Shown here: one piece after another, positions 11,643 to 24,037 of the stretch
Position numbering within the stretch: position 1 is the stretch's first letter
Layout: every line of letters starts with the position of its first letter
Origin: Camillea tinctor
Taxonomy: Eukaryota > Ascomycota > Sordariomycetes > Xylariales > Xylariaceae
Direction of reading: 5' to 3'
NCBI GenBank assembly: GCA_022578605.1
Contig: MU394064.1
Span: 496,001-560,000 of the forward strand
Length of the DNA stretch: 64,000 bases
The notes under the pieces: model-generated
What the model was told of the DNA's origin: nothing
Database searches by the model: none
Seen by the model: the letters and a program-made list of their open reading frames with translations, nothing else
Translations under genes and position numbers: made by a program

Positions 11643-12351
11643 AATAGGGGAGGGGAGAGAGGGAAGGGGGGAGAGAGAAAGGAAAGGAGGGGAGAGGAAA
11701 GAGGGAGAGTAAAGGGAAAGAAAGTAAACTGTAAAAGAGGCAAAAAAAAAAAAAAAAAGAAAGGCTCTTTTAGGAGGGGTTTTCTCAATCTCCTTCCCTA
11801 CCCTCCTTTTTGATAAGAGGTTTCTTTCTGATAGAGAAAGAGAAGGTCTTTTCTTGGGGGGAATACCTACGAGGTAAAAAGGGGGTTCGGGGGGATAAGG
11901 TAACACTTTATGATGGGGAGCGGGGGAAGAGGGGATATGCACAATGCAATGACTGAAATGGCTGGATGACGCAAAAAAAAAAAAAAAGATAACTAACTGA
12001 CCTGACCTGACCTGATTGGATTTTTCTCTTACTCTTTTCCTTTCTTTTTCTTTTTTCTGCTCTTCTTTTTTTTTTGGATTCTAGTGGAGCTTAGCGTGTT
12101 GCTGTGTTCTGCTATGCTTGGCTTTGATGTGCTGCGCTGTGTTGTTGTTGTTGTGGGGGGGGGGGGGGGGGGGGGGGGGGGGTGTTACAGGAAAAAGATA
12201 AGTGATAAAAAAAAAGGGAAAAAAAAAGGGTTATAGGGTTTAAAAAGTTTATTTTTTAAAAGATTTTTTTTTTTTNNNNNNNNNNCGCATCAGCGCGCAA
12301 TCCACGTCCCCATCCCAACCGCTTACCTCCACCATCGAAGGCAAACCCCCC

Positions 12352-12406
<55 letters not shown>

Positions 12407-13461
12407 TGGAAGGAAATCAGAAGGAGAGGAAAGAAAAGGGGAAGAAAGAAGGGAAGAGGGTGAAGAAAGGTGATTCGATTCTACCTTTTGATTTTTCTTT
12501 TTTACTCCTCCCCCCTCCCTTTTCTCACTTTTCTTTTTTAGAAGGGGGTATTTATAAAGAAGACGGAGAAACATGGGATGTGTTTTTCCCAATAGGAAAG
12601 GGAGGGGAAGAGTAAGCGTTGTCAGGTCTTTATCCCCCCTTTTTCGGGTGGCTGGGTAGAGATTTTGTACGATAAATAGCGCTTTGGCGTGTTTTCTTCT
12701 TCTCTTTCTTCCTTTTGTTTCTCGAGCGAGGAATGCTTCCTACCTTTCCCGCTTTTGCTCTATTTTTCTTCGGTTTTTCTTTTCCCTTTTTTGAGAGGGA
12801 TAAATGGGTTCGAAGGGGTTTGTTAACCTCTGAAGATACGCGAGGCGGGACGAATATGAACTAAAGAAGAGAGGGAGAAGGGGGGCCCTGTACTAATGAA
12901 TGGTATGACTACGGACTTGAAAGTGGCACACTCTCCGCTGGATACAAGAGGGTGAGACGATGGGATATAGGGTAGGATAGAAGTGCCCCGGGTATGATAG
13001 ATATATGAAGGGGTGGGAGTATGGGATGGGAAGGGGAGGGGATGGCGGGTAGGTAGAGAGGTAGGGAAATGAAATGAAAAGGTGGTAGTGATGATGAATA
13101 TCGAATCGAGTGTTCTCCTTCTATTTTACCTTGCTCTCTTTTTCTCCTTTGGGTCTTTCGGTCTGGAAAGTGAATCAAAGGTATGTGTTTGATGTGACGT
13201 GAAATCTATTTATGGCTTGAATAGTAGGGATTGCTCACTGATCTAGTAAGAGTACTACTAGTTTCAAGGACAGGTACAAGCAGTGGTACGGTAAATGGTT
13301 GATCATCCTATATATACCCCTCCGGCCGAGGGGAATGGGAATGGAGGGGGGCATACAATATATTGATATATTATATCTCTGCATAAGTTGCCTAAGTAGT
13401 CACTCCGATAACCTATATCAGTACCTATGAATCCCTTTATCTTGTATCCCCGTCAAGATAC
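11643..13461. other. Convergent intergenic region with low-complexity DNA and a gap
   Basis: Lies between the 3' ends of the phosphodiesterase (+) and GH16 (-) genes. It is dominated by A/G-rich and C/T-rich runs, homopolymers and one N gap. No gene seen; translated frames here are poly-Lys/Glu or poly-Ser/Pro products of simple sequence. Confidence 0.6.
12155..12405. other. Assembly gap flanked by G28 and C52 homopolymers
   Basis: A run of 28 G (12155-12182), degenerate A/T-rich sequence, ten N (12276-12285), about 68 bases of normal sequence, then 52 C (12354-12405). Homopolymers of this length beside a placeholder gap indicate unreliable consensus or a wrong join rather than biology. Confidence 0.85.
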
Positions 13462-14341
13462 CTACGGGTTGTAACTCAATACCTCCAGATTCCTCACCTG
13501 GTAAAGGGTATCTAATGTCATTGTCAGTATATGTATATAATAAATGTTATCAACAACAGGCCGATAGAATCATGTCTTACCACTGCTGGGCCCAGGGGAG
13601 CCCGATGAACCCTCCATCTGTAAGTTGATAATCCTAATACCCAGCTCGTCAGTGAAGTCCTCGGCTGCTTATAAAAGAAGGTCGTGCTTACAGGTACATA
13701 GGCTTTCCGAAGAATCCTCCTCCCACGTGCGTCGCGATCAGGGACCCGTCCATGTAGAACTTGACCGAGACGTCCTTCTGGTTGATATCGCGGACCTCGC
13801 ACTTGATCGAGTGGAACTGGTCGGGGTTCGAGTACGTGACGTCCTTCCAGGACAGCACCGACGACGTGTTGAACGTGTTGAACGAGATCTTGCCCGAGCC
13901 CTTCCACTCCGCCATGTCGATCTCGGGCGGCCAGCTATCCACCGCCGTCAGCCAGAACGCCGGCCACGTGCCCTTGGTGGTCGTCGCCTTGAACTCCCCG
14001 CTGAAATCGTACCCCCCGCCGCGCGACACGTTGAAGTGCTCCTTGGCGCTGATCGCGCCGGACAGGTAGTTGATCTTGATGTTCTGCCCCCCGTGCACCG
14101 CGTCCTTCTGCCCCGTCACCTTCCTCGCCGTCAGCGTCAGCATGCCGTTCGCGAACTTCACCTGCGCCGGGTCCATCCGCGCCCCCCCGTTGTGGTCCGT
14201 GCCCCACGGGTAGTTGTAGCTCCAGTCGGCGTCGAAATCCGCCTGCGAGTTGAAGCTGGTCTTGGGGATCATCGTCCGGACCGCTTCGGCTGCCCCGGCC
14301 GCGATGGCCACGAGCAGGAAGATCCCATTGTTAAGCTTCAT
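13462..14341 (-). CDS. Secreted GH16 endo-beta-glucanase-type hydrolase
   Basis: Three exons on the minus strand, 14341-13692, 13633-13581 and 13511-13462, giving 250 aa. Introns of 58 and 69 nt start GTAAGC and GTAAGA and end TAG. The N-terminus is a signal peptide (about residues 1-20, hydrophobic, ending AEA). The GH16 catalytic signature is E140-I-D142-M-A-E145 (nucleophile, helper Asp and acid/base in the laminarinase-type spacing), with aromatic subsite residues such as WPAFWL before it. The joined exons restore the family's last strands (LIINLQMEGSSGSPGP and YQVRNLEV). GH16 enzymes cut or transfer beta-1,3- or mixed-linked glucans; which one cannot be read here. At 250 aa it is essentially a bare catalytic domain with no GPI anchor or carbohydrate-binding module. 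Confidence 0.92.
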
Positions 14342-17300
14342 CGTGAAAATGTGCTGCGAGGGTGTAATCAGAATCAGTCAAAGCTTGTGGCTTCAAGAAA
14401 GGGGAAACCGTGGGATAATAATATAATTAACGTGTTATGCATAAGTAGACAGCACTCACATAAATAATTGGAACTTAAAACAGCACAGGTTATGTGGTTC
14501 CCTTGCGGTCGAGTCGTATCAGCGTGGTAAAACACTCCCCGGATAAAGTGGTGGTTGAACCGCAGCTGGTATGTAAAAGCTTAACCTAGGGGTATATCGG
14601 AGTATATATATATATATATATATAGGCACGATGCAAACTAGATCCTCATTGCCATAGCTCTCTCCACTTGTTCGATGGTGGTCTCGATCTCGTGAACCCG
14701 CGTCCCAATTATCCGCCATTATTACCAAACAAGCTATACCAATACGACCCTGATGAAAGCCAGCCAGCATTTCCACCTCTCCCCTATCGAGCTTAAAACT
14801 TACGCTAAAATAAGTCTTAATACGACAACATATGATGCAACGCACAGGACAGGTTATCCCGCCCCCGTGATAGCTCTTCCAATATTACATAGTCACCCAC
14901 CTAAGTAGTTCTATACCCGCCAACCAAAGTTCTATACGCGCAACCAAGACGGAATCTACTGAACCCTTCGGGTTGCCGGTTGATTAGGCACCGAAAACGG
15001 GAAAATGCGCAAACGATCACGAGATTTGAACATCTTCGATCGAGTCATGATATGTTGATGTCTTGTCTCTCTCATTGTAGTGCACAGACGTTCGCCTTGG
15101 AAACTTCGTATTTTTCGTTCTCGCTAGTAGAATAGACCACAATGTGACTTTGCAAAGGCGATATTATGGTTTGTCTAAGGGGTTTCACGTAGAGTATATT
15201 CCTGCAGGCCACAGTAATTATTTATCTCTTACCCGCAAAAGCATTCTACTTACATGCTGTACGTATTAGGACAATAGACACGCTTCGTGACATAGCAAGA
15301 TGAGGTCTTCCAGCTCTATCAACTCCTAGACTGCTACTGTGACAAGTCTGGAACGGGTCAACTCAGGGGCCACAGCAATCATGGGATGACGACTCACTAT
15401 AAGATAGAGATATAAACAATATTGAATGCTCCTGATAGTCTTTAAGGGAGAGGTCTGGTCTCTGGTGGTTGTTCTCAGAAGAGTTGCTGTGAGATAATAC
15501 ATTAGGTATGGGGTATAGAATAAAATGGAAACTCCAGGGTACAATGGGACTATTACTAGTCACATGAATACTTTACAGCATCATTTATGTAAGTACATCA
15601 GGTAAATAACATAACCTACACCCATTTAGTACTATTTATTTTAATGTTGCACAAGGATTCAGTTATTACCTAAGCCTGCCTATACAAGTATGTGTTACAC
15701 AGGCATAGTATAGACCTTGAATGTTATGTCTAGTATATCTCAACAAGATTTAATCGGCTTGACGTTCCTGTGAATCTTTTAAACTAGAGTATTATCCTCG
15801 ATGTTCACCAACCTTTTACTCTCTTAATACGAAATCATATATAGGTTCTTAACCTAGATCTCCCTTTGCTTTTCTGTATTAGTGTTGTTCTAATGAGAAG
15901 AATACACGGCACAACTACTATTATAGGACTTGTAGTTTTATGACATTGTTACGACAGAATGTTGAGCAACTTCGTCATAGCATGAGACAAAAGGTTCTCA
16001 CAATGACCAAGTGGTTATTGTGGCTCGATTCTGTATTATATAGTTAACCCCCTAGCTGGGACGTAACAGACATGTGATATATTAGATAAAGTATGAGATG
16101 TTGATGGATTATTTTAAGGGGCTGAGGCAATATTAAATACATGCGCATGGTCTTGTATTATAGCAATCTTCCAAGACACCCATAACTAAAAGTTGGTTCC
16201 TTGTGTAACACTGTGCTTATTACCTATTCTGGTATCACTATTGACATGTTATTAATGAACATGCAGCACTTATAACACGTAGGTTAGTATATTGAGACCC
16301 GTGTAATATTCAAGGACCTGGTAAAATACTACAATCAGTAAACTCACCACTCTAGGTGTATAGAATGACTCGTCAACATGAAACTAAGCCCTGCCATTGG
16401 AGATTCTTTTACCATGGTTAGGTTAAGTTGGTAATATTCAACTGGGAATGGGTTCGTGTTGTACAGCAGTAGTAGTCTAATTAGGCCCCGGGCCGAGATA
16501 CTAACCTGATGGGAGCCAATAGTCTCCTGAAGTTTATTTTTAGTCTCTTTAGTGACACTAAGCGGAATATTGTTATATAGAGATACCCCTGGAGGATGTT
16601 ATACTCAAGTCCTAGTCTCTGATGATTTTCCGTTATGCTATGTTTTCTCATACGAGGACCGTTTGCCGAGTCAACGGTAATGTGTTTAGAAACTCATCTT
16701 GGCATCACATCGGGGCGCTCGGCCCGGACACATCCATTGCCTAACCGTATGTTACGTGCTTCACTTTGGAACCAACAGAGTGGAACCCAGTATGTTCTGG
16801 GATAGGATATATAGCTCCTTTAAGTTCCAGCAGTCCAAGGCAGGGAATCCTGAGCCGTAGCTTTTTGGTGCCTTCGTAGCGGATACTACTACAAGGTATT
16901 AGTGGACACGTCTGCCGACCAGCTGAAATAGGCAGCTATCTCTTTCATTGAGGCTCTGTGCATATTATATATCCTGTTATTTCCAAGTTCCAATGAAACA
17001 TGCCATAAATGTTTATCTTATAGAAGTTTGTTGGATTATACAGGCAACCTAAGTCGTACGACGGAGGAATCGAGGTTCAGGAGCAGTTCCAAACACTAAA
17101 CAAATTATAGATGGAGAGCCCTCATCTTCATATATCTCGCAACTTCTATGTTTCTACATACCTATCCTTGAGCCAAGTATCGACTATTAATGTAAGATCT
17201 TGACACCTTCATCTTCAATGAGGATTCATGTTGCAGGCGGTGGCGTTGTTTAACTTACCTATTAAGACTACGTACATTTCAAGATGATTCCTAGTCTTCT

Positions 17301-20300
17301 GGTACTTCAGGGCGCGATACAACTCAGCTTTTACCCGATGATTCCGAGCACCCTGGATCTACAAAAGTTCGTACCCCAAAGTTTAGAAATTTGTCGTTGT
17401 ATGTGACAAATGCACATATGCATCTCCTCATTCACTGTACCTCAAGCTCATATATAGACCACCCGATGAGATGTTACTCTTGGTAGCATCAAGTATACGA
17501 TCATGCTGTTTCGAACCCGCCAAGACGTGTCATGGTGTAGAACTGCTTACCCGGAGGTATAGTTATGTAGAAGCATGGCGACGGTGATGGGTTCTCGGGG
17601 TTGCACCACACCACCTTCTTCCGCATTTCTATGGGGTTCTGGAGTCTGATTTGTCCAGTTGATCCCCGAGCGATGATCATCATTGGGTCCTAGCCATCGT
17701 ATATGTGCGACGCAAATAAGCGCAGGTGAAACTATCGTCTAAATACTTACAACATTAAGTTTCGTGAAGCCGACAAGTGTCATGATTAACTAGTGAAATA
17801 TCAATAAAGACATCTGCTATTAACCTATATAAAACTTATAGATAGTAGATCAACTATTAATAAATTACTCAGCTAAGGTTCCTATGTATAATATACCACG
17901 AGCCCAGCACCCGATAGACGCACAACACATGCAAAACAACCAACAACTTCGTTGAGACAGTCACAATATTCTATAGCTATCACTTTAATATTCTTGTGTG
18001 ACACTGCATGACCCGTGTACTCGGACACTAGTGGCCGAAATCCTTGCCGTCAGCCGGGACATAGCTAGATTCAGCATATTTAAACAAGCGATGTCCCTAT
18101 AGCTTTCTCCCATCCCTAACCCATAAGGCTTCATAGCCGTGCGACTTGCAATATCGGCACTCACCAAGTATGTTCAATTTAGTTTATTGAGGCGACTACA
18201 GCGTGTGTCAACACGGGCTGTGGGAGATGTGGCTGGGATACTCAACAACGATGACCCAATATGTTCAAAACGATCCGAAATTTTAATCGTACCTCGACAA
18301 GGCTGCGAATGATAAACCATATACTTCCTCTCTAAGCGGAATAACTTTGTCATTCAACACAAGTTATGATTTTCCACTATCATATACTCCTTTTCAAAAT
18401 ACCAGCTTCGATTTGAATTCACCTGTATTGAATCTTAGGCCTTGGAATCATCAGGAGATGGGCACAACATAGGAAAAGTTGTGATGGCTAACTTTCAAAT
18501 CAACCAACTCGAGCCTTGAATTTAAAGCATCAATTGTTCCGCCTTCCCTGATTCTTCTCCGGTCGTTTTGCTACATATTGATATGGAAGAACCCGAACGA
18601 ATCACCTTAATATAAGGGATACGGATATACAAGAATGTTATTATGCGGCGGATCATGAGTACGACTGGCAGACCCGTCTTATGTTTTACAATGACTAACT
18701 ACTTGTTTACGAGAGTCGTATGTGGCAATCCTGCATCCCCTTGTCTTTTGTAATATGTATTCGAAGGTTTACGCTTTAATATATTTAACTAATCAAGTGA
18801 ACATTGGTCAGCACTCAGACTGTCAATAATAGGAACGAGCCCATAACCACGACATCTCTATATTATCATTCTCGAGTAATCGGCGGGGGTGTATGTAAAT
18901 TATAACCTGGTTTATGATTCCGTTGATCTTGCTAGAGTACTTGGAATTCAGTTTATACCTATCGTCATCGTGCCATTTAGTTCTGGAATGTGCTGACAGA
19001 GATACGACTGAAGAAATATTATAGGCTATTTGAAAAATGACAGCCACTAGCTACATAGTGGTCAGAAAAAAAATTACCAGTCCTTAAGGGGCTATCCATT
19101 CCTCGGCTTTGCGTCAAGTTAGACGTTTCCCATCCGGATGATCGGGGGCGGGGGTGATACCTCCTGCTATGTGGTGGTGTAGGAAGATATGAATATTATC
19201 GTTAATGACGATTGGAAACCGAATATAGCAAAGGGGCGGTTCGACAATATGGATGGAAGGGATGCTGTTCAAGGCCCACTCCACCATATAGCTAGATGGT
19301 GGACAGCAGAGTTTCCTACAACCCACGATCGTCTCCGATAAGAACGATGCAATCAACATGCCCCTGCGAGAACGATGGGTCTGACCTCGATAGTATCTCG
19401 AAAACGTCATGTGTGGGGACTCGCAAGTCTAGCAGCTTATCGGCATAGAGAGGTCACATCAGGAGCGCTTTGTGACAAAAGGACTCTTTTTCTGACCACT
19501 ATGAGGACATCTGATATAAGCTTCCAAACTTGATCAAAGGAGGTAAATGAGACCTCTATATATCATCACCGAATTTCTCTCGACAACCCCCACCATCGAG
19601 ATGCCATCTCCATCTGTTGAGCAAGATGATGAGCTTAATGAGCTGTTGGAATAAGCGGCCATATAAATTCCATCACCTTCCACGATATATTCATAGCGCT
19701 CTTCCTTTACATGCGGATTCAGGCAGTTTTAAACATCTTGCATAGTCTAAGCACGACGTGGATCAGTTGAGACAAGTTGGATCACGCTACATACTTGAGA
19801 CGAGGAAGCTAGGCACTGGGCGTTAACCGCGGATCCCGGGGAGGGGAGAGGGGAAGCTTTCAGGCCACTAGATCAAGGTAGACTATGCATGTGCTAAGTC
19901 CTAGATTTTGAGAACTTACGTGTGCATTTAAAGCTTCCTCCAGGCCAAGAGATGCATGTTGCCCTCATACAGGACCGGGTATACGACGACTGCAGTTACA
20001 ACGGCCAAAGACTTGCAGGAATAATTACAGAGAGCAGGCTTTCCCTTTCCTGGCCCACGATGGCCCCAAACCGCTTCAGGTATAGGATATCAGTTGTTTC
20101 CGAGATGCAATGCGACTCGATACGCAAACGCTTTAGAAGAAGGTTATCTTCACAACCAGAAATTGGAAGCCCAGATTGAGTGGAGGTTCCATTGGTGCGA
20201 TTGTACGCCAGACCCACGAAACAGCGACCATTGGCGCGAACCGAATGCAACAGGAAGAACTCCAGGTTCTTGGACGTGCTGATGTAAGAACCGAATGCTT

Positions 20301-22854
20301 CCGATCTCTCTCCTAAGACCTGTCCTTTTTCTCTCCGAATTACATACCTACTCAAACCTGCATCATCAGCTCGGAGCCCCGTTAAGTTTATGAGCCCCTA
20401 ACGCCGACGACAAAGGAGATAATCTTTCCTTTTTTCTTATTGCAAATATCGCAGGGGTAAACGTGGTCCCCTAGTTTACGTCGCCCTGTCGTGCTACTAC
20501 ATTATCAAGGGGGTGAGCAACGGATTAGGCAACGTACATGTGCCAAATGCGGCTGTGCCCTAAACGCACCTAACACGAAGGGGAGGGGACTTGGGATTTC
20601 ATTGGATCGATCGCCTAGCTATTATATCTCATAACTGCCTTATGAGGATGTCTAGGGGGGTACGGGGGTTATTATTGTCCCTAAGGTTACGTTTCTGCAT
20701 CTATACCCCCTTCCCTCCTCGACTAACTCCCTAGGTTAGTTTAGTATGTGGAACTTTCGTTCGAAGTGGCGTGCACATTTTCAACACTATATCAAACATA
20801 TAGAACAAGTAATGGTTAGTATTAACGAAATATAATCTTGGTTAAGTAAAGGTAACTAAACAGAAACGGATCGTGCTCCCGGCGATCTCCGGGACTTTTG
20901 ATCTTATACCATGTCATATCATTCCTTTAATACCTCGGTGAAGCAGGTGGGGGTTTTGATTAGCTGAATAGCTTTGCCTTGGGCCGTAGACACGCAGAAA
21001 GAAGTCATTCTTGTAGCTCCAATAGTCACTCCCCTTCGGCCGTTCCTTCATTTTGCTTGCAGATTTGATTTGATTTTCTTTTAAGAACTTCCCTCCTTGT
21101 ATACATACATCGATTTTTTTTTACTGTACGTTGAATAACAATTCAAGGACTAGCTGAGAAGAAAGAAGACTTGGTATGATAATGATCGTTGAGGTAAGAT
21201 TAAGACAATACTATGTATGTAGATAGAATCGAGTGTCTTTCTTCTTCCCCCCCCCCCCCCTTTTCCCCAGCCAAGCGTTCGTGCAAAGCACAAGCCAACG
21301 GGTACCATCTGACGTTACGACGGCCCGCTACGCCATCCATCTAACGTGGCCCCCCGGTCTCTTTCGCGGACTCTTGCTTTCGCGGAAGCATAACCGACAG
21401 GAGTGAAAAGGTTTCTGCACGTGATATGTGACCAAGAGAGCAATCACGTACTTCTTGCCAATCGTGTTGTTTACGAAGCTACGCGATGCGGCCGCGCCGA
21501 TATTAAGAAAGGCTCCTGAGACTACACTGCATGGTGAAGGCAACGTGGGAGGAGGGGGGATAATCCGTACGAAAATTAGGCTTTCCTTCTCGTCGCTTTG
21601 GGGATCGCGGGACCGGGGCCCTAGTTTTTGCTTTTCTTGCGCATTGCATTGGGTAGCTACTCTACCTACTGTTGAGCTGTATGGCGTTTATGATAAGCAT
21701 GCCTTGAGCGTCAGCCCTGCGGGCTCCCAGGGGTGGTGACAGCGACACGATGTGATTGGCGCCGGTAAACGGGGAAGCGATGGTTCTCTTCATAATAAAT
21801 TAAGAAAGGAAGAAAGGAGAAACAAAAAAAAAGCAATGAGTCCACATCATAGACAAGTGGCACAGCAGATTCAGAAGCACATTTGTCACGGTTACGTATC
21901 CGCGGTGTTTCGTCCCTCTTGCTCACGAATGATGTATTCTTTCATGTAGCCATACATAAATCCTGTGCCGCGTGAGTTGGTGATCAGGTGGTGGTCGGCG
22001 AGGTTCTTTCACGGATGCCCGCGTAGCCAATAGCCTAATTGCTAGAGTATATATCTCTTGCAGCACTGCTAACTGCACATCCTGTGTATATCGTTGATGA
22101 GGTTATATACTCGGACTTTCGGAGGTTTCCAGGGCCACTGATATGGCGGCTGAACGAGTGGAGAGTGGAGATATCTTCAAGGTTATAGCTGCGCGATGAC
22201 ATCCTAGTTTCAAACACGTCTGATACGTGGGCTATAAGGCCATGGCCTGCGTGCGAATACTACGTCACACGAACGCTTATGGTGAGATACTGTGTTGGGA
22301 GAAGATGAGGGGGGAGTGGAGGATGGGGTATGTCTACGTATCTCCTTTCCTGACTCCTATCACCGCCGATATGTAGTACAACATTTATTATTATTGACAT
22401 TCCCGATGTCACGACAGCTGCGTAGCTGACATGTAGTTTCTTAGTCAGTTGCTTGCGCCGCGAGGGCTAGACCGCCGCTATGTGAATATTAATTATGGTC
22501 AACCAATAAGTAAGACAGGCTGACCACTATCACGATATTACATCAGTTACCCTATGAGCGGAGCGTGCAGACATAATGAATTTCGCTCCTATTGACTTTT
22601 CCCTATGCTGCTTTTCGAAATTTCCTGCATTCCTGCTGTGAGCCATAAGGTACCTTAGTGCTATTTTCGAAATCAGTTCTAGTTAATCTATCGAATCTAT
22701 GTCGATGTGTTCCCCGTCCGAGCCCTCATCCCTCATCCCCGAGCCTGAGGGGAAGAAGGGGGCCTACCTTAAACTCAAGTTAAAATACAGTACAAATAGC
22801 TCTTCCCAATACATTAGTGTCGTGTGTAGTCGTTATCATAAAAACATGATAGTG
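14342..22854. other. Gene-poor 8.5-kb region
   Basis: No gene can be supported. Composition is moderately AT-rich, and open frames are short, start at random and lack codon structure. It contains a (TA)n microsatellite at 14603-14624, a C run near 21,247-21,260, and frames of 98 aa (19114-19410, -) and 119 aa (19996-20355, -) that I do not recognise. The patchy composition suggests decayed coding or repeat sequence. Confidence 0.55.
14603..14624. repeat. (TA)11 microsatellite
   Basis: Eleven perfect TA units upstream of the GH16 gene. Confidence 0.9.
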
Positions 22855-24037
22855 CTACTCCTTCCTCAAGATCTGCTGCTCCGGCAGAGCAGCGCAAACA
22901 TCGTAGCTTGTCTGAAAGAATTCGGCGGTTTCGGCCGTTCGTCTTTGAATCTCCGCGTCGAACAAATTGAGCATGGCCCCCACGCCATCGACTCTTTCCA
23001 GCATACTGATTGTTTGCCTCCAGGCTTCTAAGTGTCTCGACGTAGCCATGCTGTGAACTTCCCTTACGCGCGTCTCTAGAGCCTCTAACACAGTGAGATT
23101 TGGTTTGGGCAATCCCGGCCCCGTAACTGGCGATGCCTTGCGCATCCATTCTAGATATTCAGCTACCACGGATGATATCCCTGCTATCTCCGCCTGTGTA
23201 TTAAATACGGCCATGCCGAAGGATGTAAGCTCGGCGAGAACTTTGCCAACGTCCTCTCCCCTGGGTGACCTGCAACCAGGTGATGATGGCGGCGGAGTCG
23301 TGGATGTCGAAGAAGAATTTATCGCCCTCACCTCCCGGAGGCTAGGCATATGCATGTGTCCATACATACTTTCACGGCGGAAGGGCGACGTTGCACAGCT
23401 CCCGGGCACTTCTTCCATGACCCTGACATCGTCAACTTGAAATGGGCTAGGTTCGTTACGCACAGTCATATTAGGGCTAGGTAAGTAGTTGAAAAAGTCT
23501 TGTTCCAGGTTATCGGGGTGAAAAGGGACAGTATGGTGTGTATAAGGGGTATGGGGCATGCCGTTAAGGCCGGCGGGGATAAATTGCTCTCCTGACGGCC
23601 CCGTAGATGGTATCTGCATGGCGAAAGAGGGGCAATCGGAATACTCAACACCAATCGTAGAATTCGAGCCCGGGACTGGTTGATCGCTTGACGGTGGTCT
23701 ATTTGTATTGCTGTGTCTCAATATATAGGCTTCTGCTTTATCTGTTTAGTCGAATCAATATGTTAGCCATCTTGTATACCCAATTTGAAGACACCCCTTA
23801 TTTATTAAACACCACCATACCATATAGTAAAGGTCATGAAGGGGGGATCTTACCTAACCGCTCTTGTAAACTTTCAATTGTTTGGGCTAGATCTGCCTTT
23901 GTAGGTTTATGTGTTGGGACATAAACACAGGTCTCGCCAGACCGACGGCATTTTTCACAGGAGGGTTGACCACCATCACACCGTACTTTTCTATCACGAC
24001 ATAGTTTACAGGCTATATGTCGTGATATGGTATTCAT
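22855..24037 (-). CDS. Zn2Cys6 fungal-type transcription factor, 356 aa
   Basis: Two exons, 24037-23854 and 23741-22855, separated by a 112-nt intron (GTAAGA...AACAG); an alternative acceptor 6 nt further in also keeps frame. The N-terminus carries the binuclear cluster C10-x2-C13-x6-C20-x6-C27-x2-C30-x6-C37 with the basic RDRKVRC loop, followed by a short linker and a heptad-like helix (ADLAQTIESLQERL) of the dimerisation type. The remainder is Ser/Pro-rich, then predicted helical (about 220-350, LEALETRVREVHSMAT...). The small size and absence of an obvious fungal_trans middle-homology region resemble AflR-type pathway regulators, but I cannot assign it to one. It is the only intact gene seen between 14.3 and 32.3 kb; no enzyme gene accompanies it. 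The frame is intact and its intron well formed, so it looks functional. Confidence 0.85.

Noticed and set aside
12323..12592. Glycine- and serine-rich frames beside the first gap
   Set aside because: Produced by the poly-C tract and pyrimidine simple sequence, not a gene.
13625..14467. 280-codon plus-strand frame
   Set aside because: Antisense to the GH16 gene; Arg/Val/Leu-rich composition with no domain, while the minus strand shows the full GH16 signature.
17490..17530. GGGTTCGAAAC on the minus strand, resembling a tRNA T loop
   Set aside because: Flanking bases do not form a T stem, and no acceptor or anticodon arm can be built upstream.
19114..19410. 98-codon minus-strand frame in the gene desert
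   Set aside because: Reads smoothly but matches no family I know and has no signal peptide or cysteine pattern; kept only as a possible relic.
19996..20355. 119-codon minus-strand frame in the gene desert
   Set aside because: No domain, no clear start context, overlapping frames on the other strand; not supportable as a gene.
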